From assembly GCA_964030785.1 (NCBI GenBank), contig OZ034967.1:45816033-45880032 (forward strand): 64,000 nt of DNA, given 5' to 3'. Shown here in pieces: positions 1 to 10,905 of this stretch. The DNA comes from Siderastrea siderea (taxonomy: Eukaryota; Cnidaria; Anthozoa; Scleractinia; Rhizangiidae). The notes below the pieces were generated by a model. The model was not told the DNA's origin. It searched no databases and worked only from the letters and a program-made list of their open reading frames with translations. How positions within the stretch are numbered: the stretch's first letter is position 1; each line of letters begins with the position of its first letter. The position numbers and the translations under genes were made by a program.

Positions 1-523
1 TCAACATTCAACAGCTTTATTTGATTGAATTGGTGGAATTGCCCCGACAGAAGACATTTGGACAGTTGAGTTATCAGTTGCTGTTTTTACGAAAATTTAA
101 TTTAGTTGAGTTGAAAAACAAAAAAACCATTAACCTTCCAAAACAAAACATTGACTAATTGCTTGATATGTCCCCGTTCTTAGCAGTGTCTAAGGTAGCC
201 TAGTGAAATCGAAGAAAAGAAAGGAAGATCAGAGCACCTGAATTAATAGGCTACTTGCACAAAGAAGTCACGTGACCCGTGTTCCCTTTAAACGTTGAGT
301 AGAATTCCTATGATGTCGGAATTAGAGAAATAAAGAGTACGTCACAATTGTTGAGATCCAAAGTTGAAAACAAAGTGGAAAAGATTGGGATACTATTCCT
401 CCAGATACTATCTTGACAATTTGGGGCAAACGATGTAAGAGTTCCCTCCAAGCAATAAAAGGTCTCATCTTTTCTAGGTAAAGAAAATCTATATTTTTAA
501 ACATTGTTTCGTAATGATCACAG
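1..523. other. Non-coding flank or intron upstream of the first cysteine-rich gene
   Basis: No convincing exon is visible. Because the exon beginning at 524 has a phase-1 acceptor and lacks a signal peptide, this stretch is most likely the intron that separates it from a signal-peptide exon lying outside the window. I looked for an ATG followed by a hydrophobic stretch and a phase-1 donor and found none. Confidence 0.5.
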
Positions 524-915
524 ATCGTCTGGTGGATGGGAGATGTGGTCCAAAGTTCAGTTTCAACAGCTTTAATAGTAATTGGGTGGCATGTCTTCGT
601 CGAGACGAGGATGGAAACTGCCCTCATGGCTTCCCAAAACTTGATTCAAGTTATACGTACGCTAACGAGCAACTAAACTTGTGCGGGCATAAAGAGCTAT
701 GCTGCCTACTTCACCCTGAATTTGATCTAAAAGTAAGTAGCCCTTGTAGAATGTATAAAAAATACCAAGCCTGACTAAGCCTGCACCTTATAGTAGCGTA
801 GCGAACTTGCTAAATAACACAAAGAGGAATGAAAAATAATTTAAATAACAAAAAAGTGGATACCAACAAACTTGCCAGTGCTGTCTTCAAAAATTCGTTT
901 TATTTTGTTGCTGTT

Positions 916-947
<32 letters not shown>

Positions 948-1248
948 GTCGTTGTGTGTTTCTTTGTTTGTGAGCTTGTTCTATGTTCTCTGAGCAAAAC
1001 AATTCATTGACCGTTTAGTTGTTGTTGTTACGTTACTGTTGTTATGCATTGTTCTTGTCTCTTGCGTGGTTGTTGTTGTTGTTGTTGTATTGAGGTGAGC
1101 GACTTTAAATCCCCTTACGAAGAATTCCATCAAAAACAATATTTTTTTGTTTGTGAGCTTGTTTCATATTCTCTGTGTGAAACATTTCTTTCTTCCTTCA
1201 TTCAAGGTGGAACCATATAGCTGTCAAGCAAAGCAAAAACTGGTGTAA
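524..1248 (+). CDS. Small secreted seven-cysteine protein, copy 1 (5' exon missing from window)
   Basis: Two exons: 524-732 (209 nt, acceptor ..gatcacag, donor gtaagt) and 1207-1248 (acceptor ..cattcaag, stop TAA). The second exon was recognised because the complete paralogues at 14365-17533 and 19966-21424 also end in a short exon with one cysteine, and the phases agree (1 in, 0 out). Landmarks are GRCG, a W-x-A-C-L, C-P-H-G-F-P-K, an adjacent CC and FDLK just before the donor. Cysteines number seven, as in the paralogues, but the loop between Cys3 and Cys4 is longer (20 residues) and that between Cys4 and the CC is much shorter (5 instead of 14). AATAAA at 1276 lies 28 nt after the stop. 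The signal-peptide exon presumably lies left of position 1. I recognise no named family; function is unknown. Confidence 0.75.
898..950. repeat. (TTG)n microsatellite
   Basis: An uninterrupted run of TTG units with degenerate edges sits in the intron of cysteine-rich copy 1. A second, shorter TTG run is at about 1066-1088, in the same intron. Confidence 0.9.
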
Positions 1249-1275
1249 AACAATCGAAATTTAAATTCTTCACTG

Positions 1276-1281
1276 AATAAA
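1276..1281 (+). promoter_or_regulatory. Polyadenylation signal AATAAA for cysteine-rich copy 1
   Basis: A canonical AATAAA hexamer lies shortly after the TAA stop at 1246-1248. Its position supports 1207-1248 being the last coding exon. Confidence 0.6.
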
Positions 1282-1458
1282 TTTTTCCCCTAGTGACTAT
1301 TTTCTGTCTTCTTTCTGACTGTCTTAAATGGCTTCTAAAAAGTCTCCACTCAAGCGGTTAACAAGCACTGCATTGAGATTCAGCCGACTTTATCTACTAA
1401 AATACTAATAACTTTATTGAAATCACTTTTTGGATGTTTTTTGGTTATTTACAATTTA

Positions 1459-1493
<35 letters not shown>
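1459..1493. repeat. (TTAG)n microsatellite
   Basis: About eight units of the tetranucleotide TTAG are visible in non-coding DNA downstream of cysteine-rich copy 1. Confidence 0.9.
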
Positions 1494-2920
1494 TTTAGTT
1501 ATTAATTTCTTTATTGTTTCGTTAAATCTTTGAAAGTTAAGTAGATTTAGTTCGGTAGTGGTGATATCGAATTTCTATTTCCCAGTACGTATTCGTTTTT
1601 TAAGTCAAGAAAAGATTGATTGGGGTTGTTCTCCTAAATAAAAGTTGAGCTGTGAAGGGTGCGGCTTTTAAGCGGTTCAGTCAAAGTTAGGATAAAGAAC
1701 TCTTTATTTGGTCCAGAATTAAATATCATTTATTAAGAAACTGATCAGTAGCCGCGAGGGAATTTTCTTTCAACCAATCAGAAGCACTACCAAGATCTGG
1801 GTAGTGCAAGTCATCAGTATGGAATTTCTACGCTCGTTACTCAGACGTCGTTTTGCGAGGGCTCAAGTGGCGACCTCGCCAAACATCGGCTCTTTTCTCA
1901 GGCTAACTGATATTGAGTAGGGCTGTCTAGAAACCTAAACTACCCATACCAGCCTGGAATAAGGTACGGGACCCCTAAAAGGTTATGGATCACGAAAAAT
2001 TTAGGATTTATCTTTGAGAAATGACTCTGGTAATATGGCTTTAATAGAAAAGGATATTTTGTTTCAAATGTTTCTTTTTTCCATTAAACCTGATTAATCA
2101 ACCAAAATCTGTCTCAAAAGAGTAAGACTTGTCATGATAAACGATTTTAGATTGTTTGGTTAATTAATTAAAAATCCACCTTTTCTTCTAGTTAGTTGTC
2201 CTCTACTTGCAACTTATTCTTCCGGTTCAAAATTAATGGCACCATTCCTCAGTAACGTCTACAACGTACACTGCTCGGAACAATTTTAGGAAGACGAATG
2301 TAAATTCTTAGAACAATTGCGAAGTATAAAACCATTTTTAGTTTATCCACATTCTGAGTAAATCCATCCACAGTTACCGTATCTAGACACGCGTTTCACT
2401 TCCAAGACACTATAGCTAGCAGTTCCTATTATTGGCTAGCAACTGGAACAAGATGAAATTGATTTCTTTTATAGAATGGCGTAACTCAAGGGATTAAGTA
2501 TCGGTCAAGTAACCTAGCGTGTGGGGAAAATGAAACTGTGGTGCTACGCTAAAGAGGAAGTTAAACACAAGAAGTTGTAACTTCCAGCGCTAGCATTTCG
2601 TTAGAGCGAATCGCTCTTTTCGTTCTGCTTCTGAATCTCCTTGAGGTGTTCAATTTACCAACTGATCAATTCGGTTTACGAAACCAGATGTTGGGTGAGC
2701 ATAGTAGCATAACCGAATCGGAGTATAGCAGCATATATAGATCTTGAATCGTTTTGAACGTTTATAATCTTGTTGTGCTTAATTTTTTTAACTGACATGA
2801 CATGTAACATTAAAATGATTGGCTCCAATTAGTGTCAATCAATATCAATAAGTCTGCACATCAAATCTAACGGTATCTGGCAACAGACTACCCAAAGCAT
2901 CTGACTTACTGCATTGCTCG
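1494..2920. other. Intergenic region without recognised gene
   Basis: No long frame, no signal-peptide exon and no clear inverted repeat were seen here. It separates the plus-strand cysteine-rich copy 1 from the 3' end of the minus-strand 988-aa gene, so the two genes converge. Confidence 0.5.
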
Positions 2921-2927
2921 ACAATTT

Positions 2928-3076
2928 CCTTCATTCATTTATTCATGCATTCATTCATCCAGTCATCCATTCATTTATTCATTCATTCATTCGTTCATTC
3001 ATTCATTCAGTCATTCATTCCTTCATTCATTCATTCATTCATTCATTCATTCATTCATTCATTCATTCATTTATTC
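2928..3076. repeat. (ATTC)n microsatellite in the presumed 3' UTR of the 988-aa gene
   Basis: About 35 units of ATTC with scattered substitutions. Long plus-strand frames across it (poly His-Ser-Phe-Ile) are artefacts of the repeat. It begins about 60 nt beyond the stop codon of the minus-strand gene. A variant unit, TTTATT at 3070-3075, reads AATAAA on the minus strand and is placed where a polyadenylation signal would be expected. Confidence 0.9.
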
Positions 3077-3136
3077 ACTTATTTTTTCGTTCGTTTAGTT
3101 CGTTATATTGTGGTATCACTCATTTTGATCGATTCG

Positions 3137-6103
3137 TCACGGGTTGCTTGGGCTCTCCGGTGGTTCGCTGGCCACAGGTTCGTCTCCTTTTTCGCAGTAG
3201 TACCCTCTCAACATTGAAATGGAATCAGTGGGCGGCTTCGACGGGCAAGCAACACAATTTTTATCCCTCCATTCTTTTCTATAGGTGTTTCCAGTGCAGC
3301 ATCCAAAAGGCGCTTCATCTCCAAGATGCCCCAATATTCGCCTTCTGTTGGGCCTAGGAAGAAATCTAAGCTTTACTTTCCCAATAATAAGTAGATTTGT
3401 GGCTGGATTCGGTGCATTCCACGTCAGATCTCTATCTCCGCTCTCTATTGTGTATCGCACTCTCCACGTTGAAAGGATGGTCGGCATGATACTCCTCATA
3501 AGCGGAGGCACTCTTGTGTTAGTGTCGCAGATCTTGGGTAGATTGTTGCAGAGGCTGTAAGGGTTGGAAATTTCTCTTCCATTTGGACATCTGTCAAAAC
3601 CTTCACTGTATATTGTTATGTAGTCGCTGTGTTCAAAAGGCAAGTTGTACACTACTTCGGGGTTTTCAGTGAAAGCACTGCCGGCCACGGAAGTTAATTG
3701 AATTCGGGTTCTTGAATGTTGTTTCTCACTCCCTGTTTTATACTCCTTGAGTGGAAGGTACAATTTGAAACTTTCAACGAATGGTGCCAGGATCTCTCCT
3801 CTCGCCAACCAGTTGTATTTTCGTAACCACGATCTGTCTGCAGGTAGCCGGAAGGTAACAGGCTCTCCTTTTGCTAAAGATGGCAGATTGATAAAGCCCT
3901 CGTCACTGGCGTTGAACTGTGGACGAGTTGGTATATAAACAAATCGTTCGTCCACATCGTATGTAGTATCAGGATCATAAGCGATAAGGTTGTCTAGGTT
4001 ATTTTCGCTAAAAAATCCAGTCGATGAACAGGGGGTGATTTTCTTGCCTTGATTGAGGTACTCCAGCTTATCACAATACAACGCCGCCTGTGACTGAAGC
4101 CGATATTGGGTCATAAAGAATCCTAGCATAAGCTTACTTGCATCTAAAAGGTCATTTGATACTGTTATGGATTCCGCTAGCTTCATAGCAACGTTTCCAC
4201 GGACAACGCGAGCTAAGGCATCAACCAGGTCAAACTGAAAGTCAAGTATGTTCCCTCTGAGTGCGGCAAACTCAGCAAGAGTTCCTTCCAGGTTTTCACA
4301 CAGAAGCATTCCTCCTACTACACCCTGACTAACAGCAGCAGCAGCTCCTTGAGCACCAAACAATAACTCGCAAGTCGATCCTTTAAACGCCGCCCAAAGG
4401 GCGTCATTCTTAGCGAGACGTGCTCTGCTAACCTTGGGTGTATAATTTCCGTACGCTTCTATGAACTGGTCTGCATCGAATCCGATTTCGTCAATTGTGT
4501 TGTTCTTTATGGCTTCTACCATGACATCAAGTTTTGAAATCTGATTTGCATTGTCTCTGAAGTCTTTGGCCAAGCATTTAGTGTCGTCATAAACTTTGTA
4601 TAGATTATCCATTAATGCAGAGCCTCTCGCAAGCTCTTGCACCGCTCTGGCGACTTCTGCAGTCTGTTCGTATACTTCTCCTGCCTCAACACCACTAAAA
4701 ATCACCTTCAAAGGATTCATCTGCTGTGCAATCTTAAGTCCCAGAATGGTGCTTTCTTCAATTACTTGAGCAACTTGGGTTGCCAACAAGGCAGTCATGG
4801 CAGCTTTAATATCTTTTTCCAGTTTCTCTGACAAAGTCGTTGCGTCTTCATCGAATTTTTTCAATTTATCCGAGAGGAAGGTAACGTCCGCTTGTGCAAT
4901 CCCTTGATCGTATTTTGCAAGACCGTGAAAATACTTTGATATGCCTTTAACAGCCGTGCGCAGATTTTCGTCGAGTTTTCGAATATTGCCCAGGAGTTCA
5001 ATGTGTTTCAACGCGTTTTTCTTGAGCTCGATCATTTTAGCATGATTAACTTTAGAATGTAGTCTCAAGTTACGCGTTCCCGCAGGATTACGACGGTCGT
5101 GTTTGATTTTTCTTAAAGATTGGTATTCTTTGTGAATACTTCCAACATCACACATGTCTTCCGCTTGGAGCTTATCGCAGGCTAAGGCGACGAAGCCAAG
5201 TGAATGCTCGCGCTCTTTCACCAGATTCATGGCACTTTCCAGGTTAGAAAAAGCGTTCACTCTTACAGCTTTCTCGAAGAAATCCTTCCAGTAAAACGTG
5301 CTGCCATAGGCCATGACCAAGTTTGCCATATTCTCAATCTCATCTAGGTTTGTTTGTAAAACGGTTTTTGGAGGTTGACCGAGGGAATTACTGCAAAAGC
5401 TTTGAGCTATAAAGTCGCTGATCTTGTACCAAAGCAGAGCTCCCATCATTGGAATTGCTTTTCCGACATCACATTTATTATCTTCTGTACAAGCATCTTT
5501 GGCACTTGTGCCATCCGTGTCGCCATATGGGTGAGGTGTCTCGGCTCCAGTACACTGTTTTAAGCTGCTGCAAATCTTGTCGGTAGAGAAAGTGTATTTT
5601 TCCTGTTTGCCTAGATCTTCTTTTACTCGAGAACACATGGTATCTATGGGGATGCCCTGGTCGGTTGGCTTTTTTTGGGGAGGTGAAAGCAGGACTTTTA
5701 TGCAGCGATAGTCGTAAGAAGCTCTCAAGGTTCTCAAAATAAATCCAAGACCACGCTTTGCGTAATTTGTCTTGAGTTTTTTGCTGTCAAAGAATTTCGT
5801 GACAATGGGTTCTTCGGGTTCCTTGAAAAGTTCCTTTAGGGATTCCTTGTCAGTTTCCACGGCGAATAGTTTGAGGTTGTCAATTCCTTTAAGTTGACCT
5901 GAAACGTTCCTCAGGATGGCTATTAATCCTTCTACATTTTGAATGTTGATCTCTTTCTTGACATCGTTAAGCTTCCCAATGTATGAATCTCTTGCCTGAA
6001 GAACTTCAAATAGTTTCTTAGCCCATTTCGGATCCGGCTCTTGTCCGTTAACTCCGAAAAAAATGACGAGAACAACGATGATGCCTTTTGTGGTGGCCAT
6101 CAC
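3137..6103 (-). CDS. Large secreted protein, intronless coding region, paralogue A (988 aa)
   Basis: A single uninterrupted frame of 988 codons. Residues 1-20 form a signal peptide (hydrophobic core IIVVLVIFF, likely cleavage after FGVNG). Residues 21-690 look mostly helical and include a cysteine-bearing block at 157-237 with DNKCDVGKA and ALLWYKISDF, a heptad-like stretch at 360-460, and an Ala/Gly-rich hydrophobic segment at 583-602 (VSQGVVGGMLLCE). Residues 720-915 look beta-rich (YIPTRPQF, FVESFKLYLPL, PTILSTW). The tail at 934-970 has five cysteines (FGCC, NCVAC, GYYC). An RRR at 920-922 precedes the tail. Paralogue B at 26224-29208 is colinear throughout with long identical blocks, so the frame is real. 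The start is the first Met; a second Met follows immediately. The family may correspond to proteins annotated cephalotoxin-like in corals, but that is a tentative recollection. Activity is unknown. Confidence 0.93.
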   Translation of the reverse strand: MMATTKGIIVVLVIFFGVNGQEPDPKWAKKLFEVLQARDSYIGKLNDVKKEINIQNVEGLIAILRNVSGQLKGIDNLKLFAVETDKESLKELFKEPEEPIVTKFFDSKKLKTNYAKRGLGFILRTLRASYDYRCIKVLLSPPQKKPTDQGIPIDTMCSRVKEDLGKQEKYTFSTDKICSSLKQCTGAETPHPYGDTDGTSAKDACTEDNKCDVGKAIPMMGALLWYKISDFIAQSFCSNSLGQPPKTVLQTNLDEIENMANLVMAYGSTFYWKDFFEKAVRVNAFSNLESAMNLVKEREHSLGFVALACDKLQAEDMCDVGSIHKEYQSLRKIKHDRRNPAGTRNLRLHSKVNHAKMIELKKNALKHIELLGNIRKLDENLRTAVKGISKYFHGLAKYDQGIAQADVTFLSDKLKKFDEDATTLSEKLEKDIKAAMTALLATQVAQVIEESTILGLKIAQQMNPLKVIFSGVEAGEVYEQTAEVARAVQELARGSALMDNLYKVYDDTKCLAKDFRDNANQISKLDVMVEAIKNNTIDEIGFDADQFIEAYGNYTPKVSRARLAKNDALWAAFKGSTCELLFGAQGAAAAVSQGVVGGMLLCENLEGTLAEFAALRGNILDFQFDLVDALARVVRGNVAMKLAESITVSNDLLDASKLMLGFFMTQYRLQSQAALYCDKLEYLNQGKKITPCSSTGFFSENNLDNLIAYDPDTTYDVDERFVYIPTRPQFNASDEGFINLPSLAKGEPVTFRLPADRSWLRKYNWLARGEILAPFVESFKLYLPLKEYKTGSEKQHSRTRIQLTSVAGSAFTENPEVVYNLPFEHSDYITIYSEGFDRCPNGREISNPYSLCNNLPKICDTNTRVPPLMRSIMPTILSTWRVRYTIESGDRDLTWNAPNPATNLLIIGKVKLRFLPRPNRRRILGHLGDEAPFGCCTGNTYRKEWRDKNCVACPSKPPTDSISMLRGYYCEKGDEPVASEPPESPSNP

Positions 6104-6151
6104 GGTCGTCTGGTTTTTAGTGGTTCGACAGTCTAGTTTCTACGATTCTCT
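6104..6151 (-). other. 5' UTR part of coding exon, preceded by a splice acceptor
   Basis: On the minus strand a pyrimidine-rich tract ending in tattcacag at 6152-6160 is followed by 48 nt and then the ATG at 6103. This indicates a spliced 5' UTR, so the coding exon is intronless but the gene is not. The upstream UTR exon was not located. Confidence 0.6.
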
Positions 6152-6160
6152 CTGTGAATA

Positions 6161-7360
6161 ACAAAAGCAAGTTTAGTTCAGGTTAAATGGCACTTTGTCA
6201 TGTACAAAAGTGTACCAATATACATGTATACAAGACAAAAAATTAAATGGCAGGAGTAGCAATAAGTGTGGCACGTACATATAATTGCTCTTCATAAAAA
6301 AAAATTAAAAACATGAATTAAGTAAGGATAAAATACAATACGATCTAGATAGTCTAGATAAAAGTCTAAATAAAACTGTCCTTAAAAGATGTAAAATGTA
6401 ATGGCACAGGCAACCTTAGAGAGCCACTTTAAGAAAAGATAGCTCATCACAGATAGCTCCATGACACAGCGTTCTAAACTGTTATATTTTTTAAACAAGT
6501 AACATTAAAAAAATTAAAAATCAAAATTTTAAAAAGTAGCATTGGTGAGTATGATTGGCAACAAAGTGAAAAGATAGAATTATATGTAGATCACCGCAGT
6601 GAAGGTGTTTCAACCTAATATCATTGCCATAACGTCGAACATATACCAACCAAATGTCCTACTACTTATTGTACTTATTCCGTGGTGTATTTTCACCTTA
6701 AAATAACAACTATATCCTCAGTTTACCTTATTAAATCTATTAAACTTAAAATTAACCTTTCAAGCTATTAAAATTAACTTTTAATCCATTTTAGCATTTC
6801 TGCAGGACGGCATCCTAGATGTTTTCTGCTAAATGCAGGGCGGTATTTCATGTCTTCCACCAAAAAATGTACTTCAGAAAATGTAATTGATAGAAACTTT
6901 ATAGAAAAGTGATTGGCATATGTATAAATATTAATGCCAATATGGTTGTTTTGAGTTATCGCCAAAACATTTCATCTATTTTAATGAGGACTGGTTTAAA
7001 CTGCTCATGTGACGTGATAGCGTTCACCCGCGGAGAGACATTGGCAAATGATAGGGTTTATCCGGCTAAAAAACCGGATGTGTAGAACTCGTGTTCCCAT
7101 TTGTCTTTCTACCGTTTTTTATAAACTTCTTTATTTCAATCCTTGCCCTAAAAGATCAAATTGGTGAGCTGAAGCTTTCAGTGATTCCTGTTCGGATGAA
7201 AGATAATAAGAGAAAAACTATAAAAACAGTAGGGTGCTTTTGCGCGCTCGCCTCGGAACTAAATTGATAAATTTCACGTACTCTACAAGTCATATTCGAG
7301 TCAAGCTTCCAAACAATCTGCTGCATTCCAATTCTCGAAACCCTTTTCGTTTTATCGCCC
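6161..7360. other. Intergenic or 5' UTR intron, AT-rich
   Basis: No coding exon was recognised. It probably contains the promoter and first non-coding exon of the 988-aa gene, but neither a clear TATA element nor a donor could be chosen with confidence. Confidence 0.4.
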
Positions 7361-7373
7361 TTCTTTTTTTCTT

Positions 7374-7432
<59 letters not shown>

Positions 7433-7438
7433 TCTTTC
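7361..7438. repeat. Polypyrimidine / (CT)n microsatellite
   Basis: A pure C/T stretch with about 16 CT units flanked by CTTT units. Confidence 0.9.
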
Positions 7439-7567
7439 GAATGTCATGGTTGCAGTGGTAATAAATAATATACAGATTCTAAAAGCGGAGCCCCACTTTT
7501 TTTAATTGCTGGAGGTTATTCATTTTTTTAAAGTAATTGCAAAGAAAACGAAAAAGAAAAAAAATCT

Positions 7568-7635
7568 GGTGTCCCTGAGGGTCGAACCGACGAGCCGCCG
7601 GAATGAAAAGGAAAATGCTTACCACTACACAACTT
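7568..7635 (-). repeat. tRNA-derived SINE-like fragment
   Basis: On the minus strand TGTAGTGGTAAGC resembles a pol III A box, and GGTTCGACCCTC, about 35 nt further on, matches a B box. The 5' and 3' acceptor-stem halves do not pair and the piece continues into unrelated sequence, so this is a decayed SINE head, not a working tRNA. Confidence 0.5.
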
Positions 7636-7803
7636 GTGCTGAGTTGAGTGTGCGGTCCATTTTTCTTTTGTTTAAAAAGGCACGCAAACGAGACTAGTGG
7701 GTCAATACCCACTAGCCTCGTTTGTATTTCAAAACCGCTAATAACTGTAATAACAGCTATTTGGAATAATTTTAACACTTAAACAGTTGTTTAGTGATCG
7801 CAG

Positions 7804-8164
7804 CTGGATTTACATAAACACGGGTGTTTTTCTACGGAAAATGTGTTTGGTCCGCTGCAAAAACCATGGTTGTAGACAGAAAATACCAGAAGGCACTAGC
7901 TCTGCCATGTTTGATGTCCGACCCATTGCCAAATGCTGCGAATTCAAGCGATGTACTTCGACTCGATTCGATGTTACGCGAGTTACGCAAGTTTCTGTGT
8001 TAATTACGATAAACACGGGTGTTTTTCTTGGGAAAATGTGTTCGGACCACTGCAAAAACCATGGCTGTGAACAGAAAAAACCAGGAGGCAATAGCTCTGC
8101 TATATTTGAGATCGGGAGCGCTGCAAATTACTGCGAACTCAAGCGCTGTGCCGAACCCCGTTAG
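7804..8164 (+). CDS. Cysteine-rich frame made of two in-frame 195-bp repeats (candidate exon)
   Basis: Two copies of one unit, starting at about 7816 and 8011, are 195 bp apart, a multiple of three, so both are read in the same open frame up to TAG at 8162-8164. Each unit contains NTGVFL, KMC, KNHGC, a Ser-Ser-Ala, and a closing C-E-x-K-R-C. The cysteine order in unit 1 is C-x3-C-x4-C, then CC-x4-C; unit 2 has Tyr in place of the first Cys of the CC. Differences between the units leave the cysteines and many neighbours intact, as expected if it is or was translated. There is no ATG before the first unit apart from the internal KMC Met. An AG at 7802-7803 could be an acceptor, though its pyrimidine tract is weak. 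No signal-peptide exon was found. It may be a real exon or a decayed one. Confidence 0.4.
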
Positions 8165-8299
8165 CAGTACGGAACCGACAACAAAGATGAAGTCTTTAAA
8201 AGTAACTTGAACTTTTTGCTTTCCTAAAAAGACAACTGAGTACTCTGTTGAACTTTTTCTTTCCATTTATAGTTATTTGATATATTTTTTCAAGTTCTA

Positions 8300-8660
8300 A
8301 ACATCAGTCACTTCTGTGGAACTGAATCGTTTTGCTAAACAAGCTAAGCTTTTAAAAAACCTCTTTTTCAAAAGTGACGGTGGTCATGCGATTTCCCACC
8401 AAGAAAAACGCCGGTTGCCCAAAAGCACCGCGCGATTTCCCGCCAAGAAAAAAGAGGCATTCTCCACCCCCGTCGGGTTGTCTTGCGACTCCTCTCCCCC
8501 TCCCCCAGAGTCTGTACGGGCGGACGGAAGGACGTACGCTGACGTCACAACCAAAATTTCTCGGATCGATAGATTACTAAATTTCCTTAGCAATGGTGCT
8601 CCGTTGGCGCGCTAGCGCGCGGGCTCTGCAATTATTCAGGTTCAATCACGTCATTTCCTG
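8300..8660. repeat. GC-richer block, probable dispersed repeat
   Basis: The block differs from its AT-rich surroundings. It contains a repeated GATTTCCC(A/G)CCAAGAAAAA motif and a GGGCGGACGGAAGGACGTACG stretch of the kind seen in mobile repeats. No coding frame is convincing. Assignment as a repeat is inference from composition only. Confidence 0.35.
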
Positions 8661-10905
8661 TCAAGTAGTGCCCCCTCCGCAACCCCCGAGGATGGTTGGC
8701 TTTTAGTTTTGGACATAACCTTTCCAGGGACATCTACTGACAACGCTAGACAAGGCGCTACATGAAACCTTTGACACAATGTTTTCAGAAAAGGACATAT
8801 ACAACACAAGACTATGCCAATGAGACAAATTCGTGGCGCCCAAACACTGCTTGAGGCTTTTCAACGAGTAAACACGACCGAGAATTGGCCTTTGCTGCTC
8901 TAGTCTCTTGTGCAAGGAAACAAAGATAAACTTTCAAGAGACCAGATGCAAGGCAAGGAGTAGCTTTCGTTTCTTTCTAATAACCAAAGCAGTTCACAGT
9001 TACATTTACATTTCTGATTTCCATTTACACTCTGGAATATTACATTATACTATATGCGTAATATCATAGGACTTATGGATGGTCAACCAGTTATTATGCT
9101 AATTGTTCATTAATTAGAGATGACTTTTTTCATATAATGAACCCCGAATTCTAAGCAATTACTGCTCGGGGAGTGAATTATGGAGTTGATGAACTCCAGT
9201 GTTATTTTTTTTTCTATGAATACGCAGTTGGTAAAATTCATTTCCTTTCCTCCAGTTTTCAATTTGTGATAGATCCAGTTTGATAGTTAAGATCTTTTTT
9301 CTTGTTCTATTGTATTTTTAATTAAGTTTGTTGACTTCTTTGTTGCGCTATGCTTTTGCAATACTGTAATGATTTATAGCCATACAAGTAAAGCTTGTTG
9401 TATTGATGTTGGTCGGAACATGGGATACAGTCCTGTTGCCAGGAATCTTTTCACCCCACTCTAGCTAAGGCGGGACTAAGCCCTGGGTGACGTTCAGTGA
9501 ATTTCGAATTTGGTAAGCAATCGTATGCGACTTTACGTCGAAAATTCTCCACACCGTACGTACGAAATACGCTGAAACTTGGCAAGGACCTTTGAAATAT
9601 CCTGTTCTAGCCCCCGTTTGAAAAGAATGCAAACCAAATCGGCAAACTTTTGATAAGTTAAAAAACTATAAGTTGTTAGATTTTCTCATTACCTCGGGAT
9701 AAAACCATCCACCTTCTTTGATTGGTAGGTTTACAGAGAAGTTTTGAGTGTCACCAGCTTTCAAAAAGGTGGTTACTGGGTCAGAATTGGTATTACGTTT
9801 ATGCGGCAGTTGAAACAGACGCAAGAATAGGGCAGTATGAAGAGCAGAATTAAGGAGTCGCTCGTTTGGAAAATCTACGGCACGGATTGCTATGCAACTT
9901 GCTGTGATTAAACTTTAACTGTTGCCAACTTGAAAAATAATTGCATTTCAATTAAAAAGAGGGCTTTGGAAAAACCTCTGATAGCTCTGAAATTTCTTAG
10001 AAATAGGTCAACGTTTTCTTTTTCAAAAACGTGATTAAAAAAGACACTGTCGACCCGATAAATTTCCGTGGGCCACCTTAACGTCGTTTCTTTGTAATTT
10101 ATTTTTTGGCCGGTCGAACTGGAAGGTTGGCGGGAGCATGATTTACGGAAAACAATTCAATTTCATCCTTTTCAAGACATTTTGCTTGATGCATACAAAA
10201 TCATATTTCATAGCACATTAAAAACTCAATCTCGCTTTAAGAGAAATGATCATGGAAAATCACGGCTAACAAAGAAAACTATGCCTCCTTGTTTATAACA
10301 TGAACAAAACTTCCAGTTAAGATCATAATACGTCATTCTGCTCTTTCTAGTAACTTTGAGAATTTTATTCCCCAAAAATTATCCTACATTTTGTAATATT
10401 CCCTTATATCTTGTTTTTATTTAATTTTGCCTCACTTTGATTTCTTTAAAGGGATACAAAAGAACCAGGAAAATATTGTTCACAAAAAAAGTTGTTAGAA
10501 AATTTTCTTATTAAGAATGAAACAGACCTCATCTTAACTAAAACAGAACACCCTCTATTTTGAAGATTGAAAAACAACAATAAAAGGCATTTAAGCCGTT
10601 TTTCCCCACAAAAACCAAAACGATACAGGAAAAGGTTGTGAAAATTATTATTTTAAAAAGCTCAGCTAAAGGCGTAGGTTACTTGCAATGAAAGAGACAT
10701 TACCTTTCTACCCCAGAAATATGTTGCACTAAAAGTTTGCCACACCGCCGCGAAGATCCGTGGCGTATAATGTCATTGCCTCTTGCTAGGAAAAAGGATC
10801 TTAAACAAAGACTCTTCTCTGTGACAATCAATAATAAAAGAGTCGCGTCACTGGGAAGATGTACATGTTCTCATTCCCTTTGTTTTTCACTGGTGACCGT
10901 GAAGT
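8661..10905. other. Intergenic region, no gene recognised
   Basis: AT-rich sequence without a long frame, signal-peptide exon or strong inverted repeat. Nothing could be assigned. Confidence 0.5.

Noticed and set aside
2914..3357. Long plus-strand frame rich in His, Ser, Phe and Ile
   Set aside because: It is the translation of the ATTC microsatellite plus antisense of the 988-aa gene.
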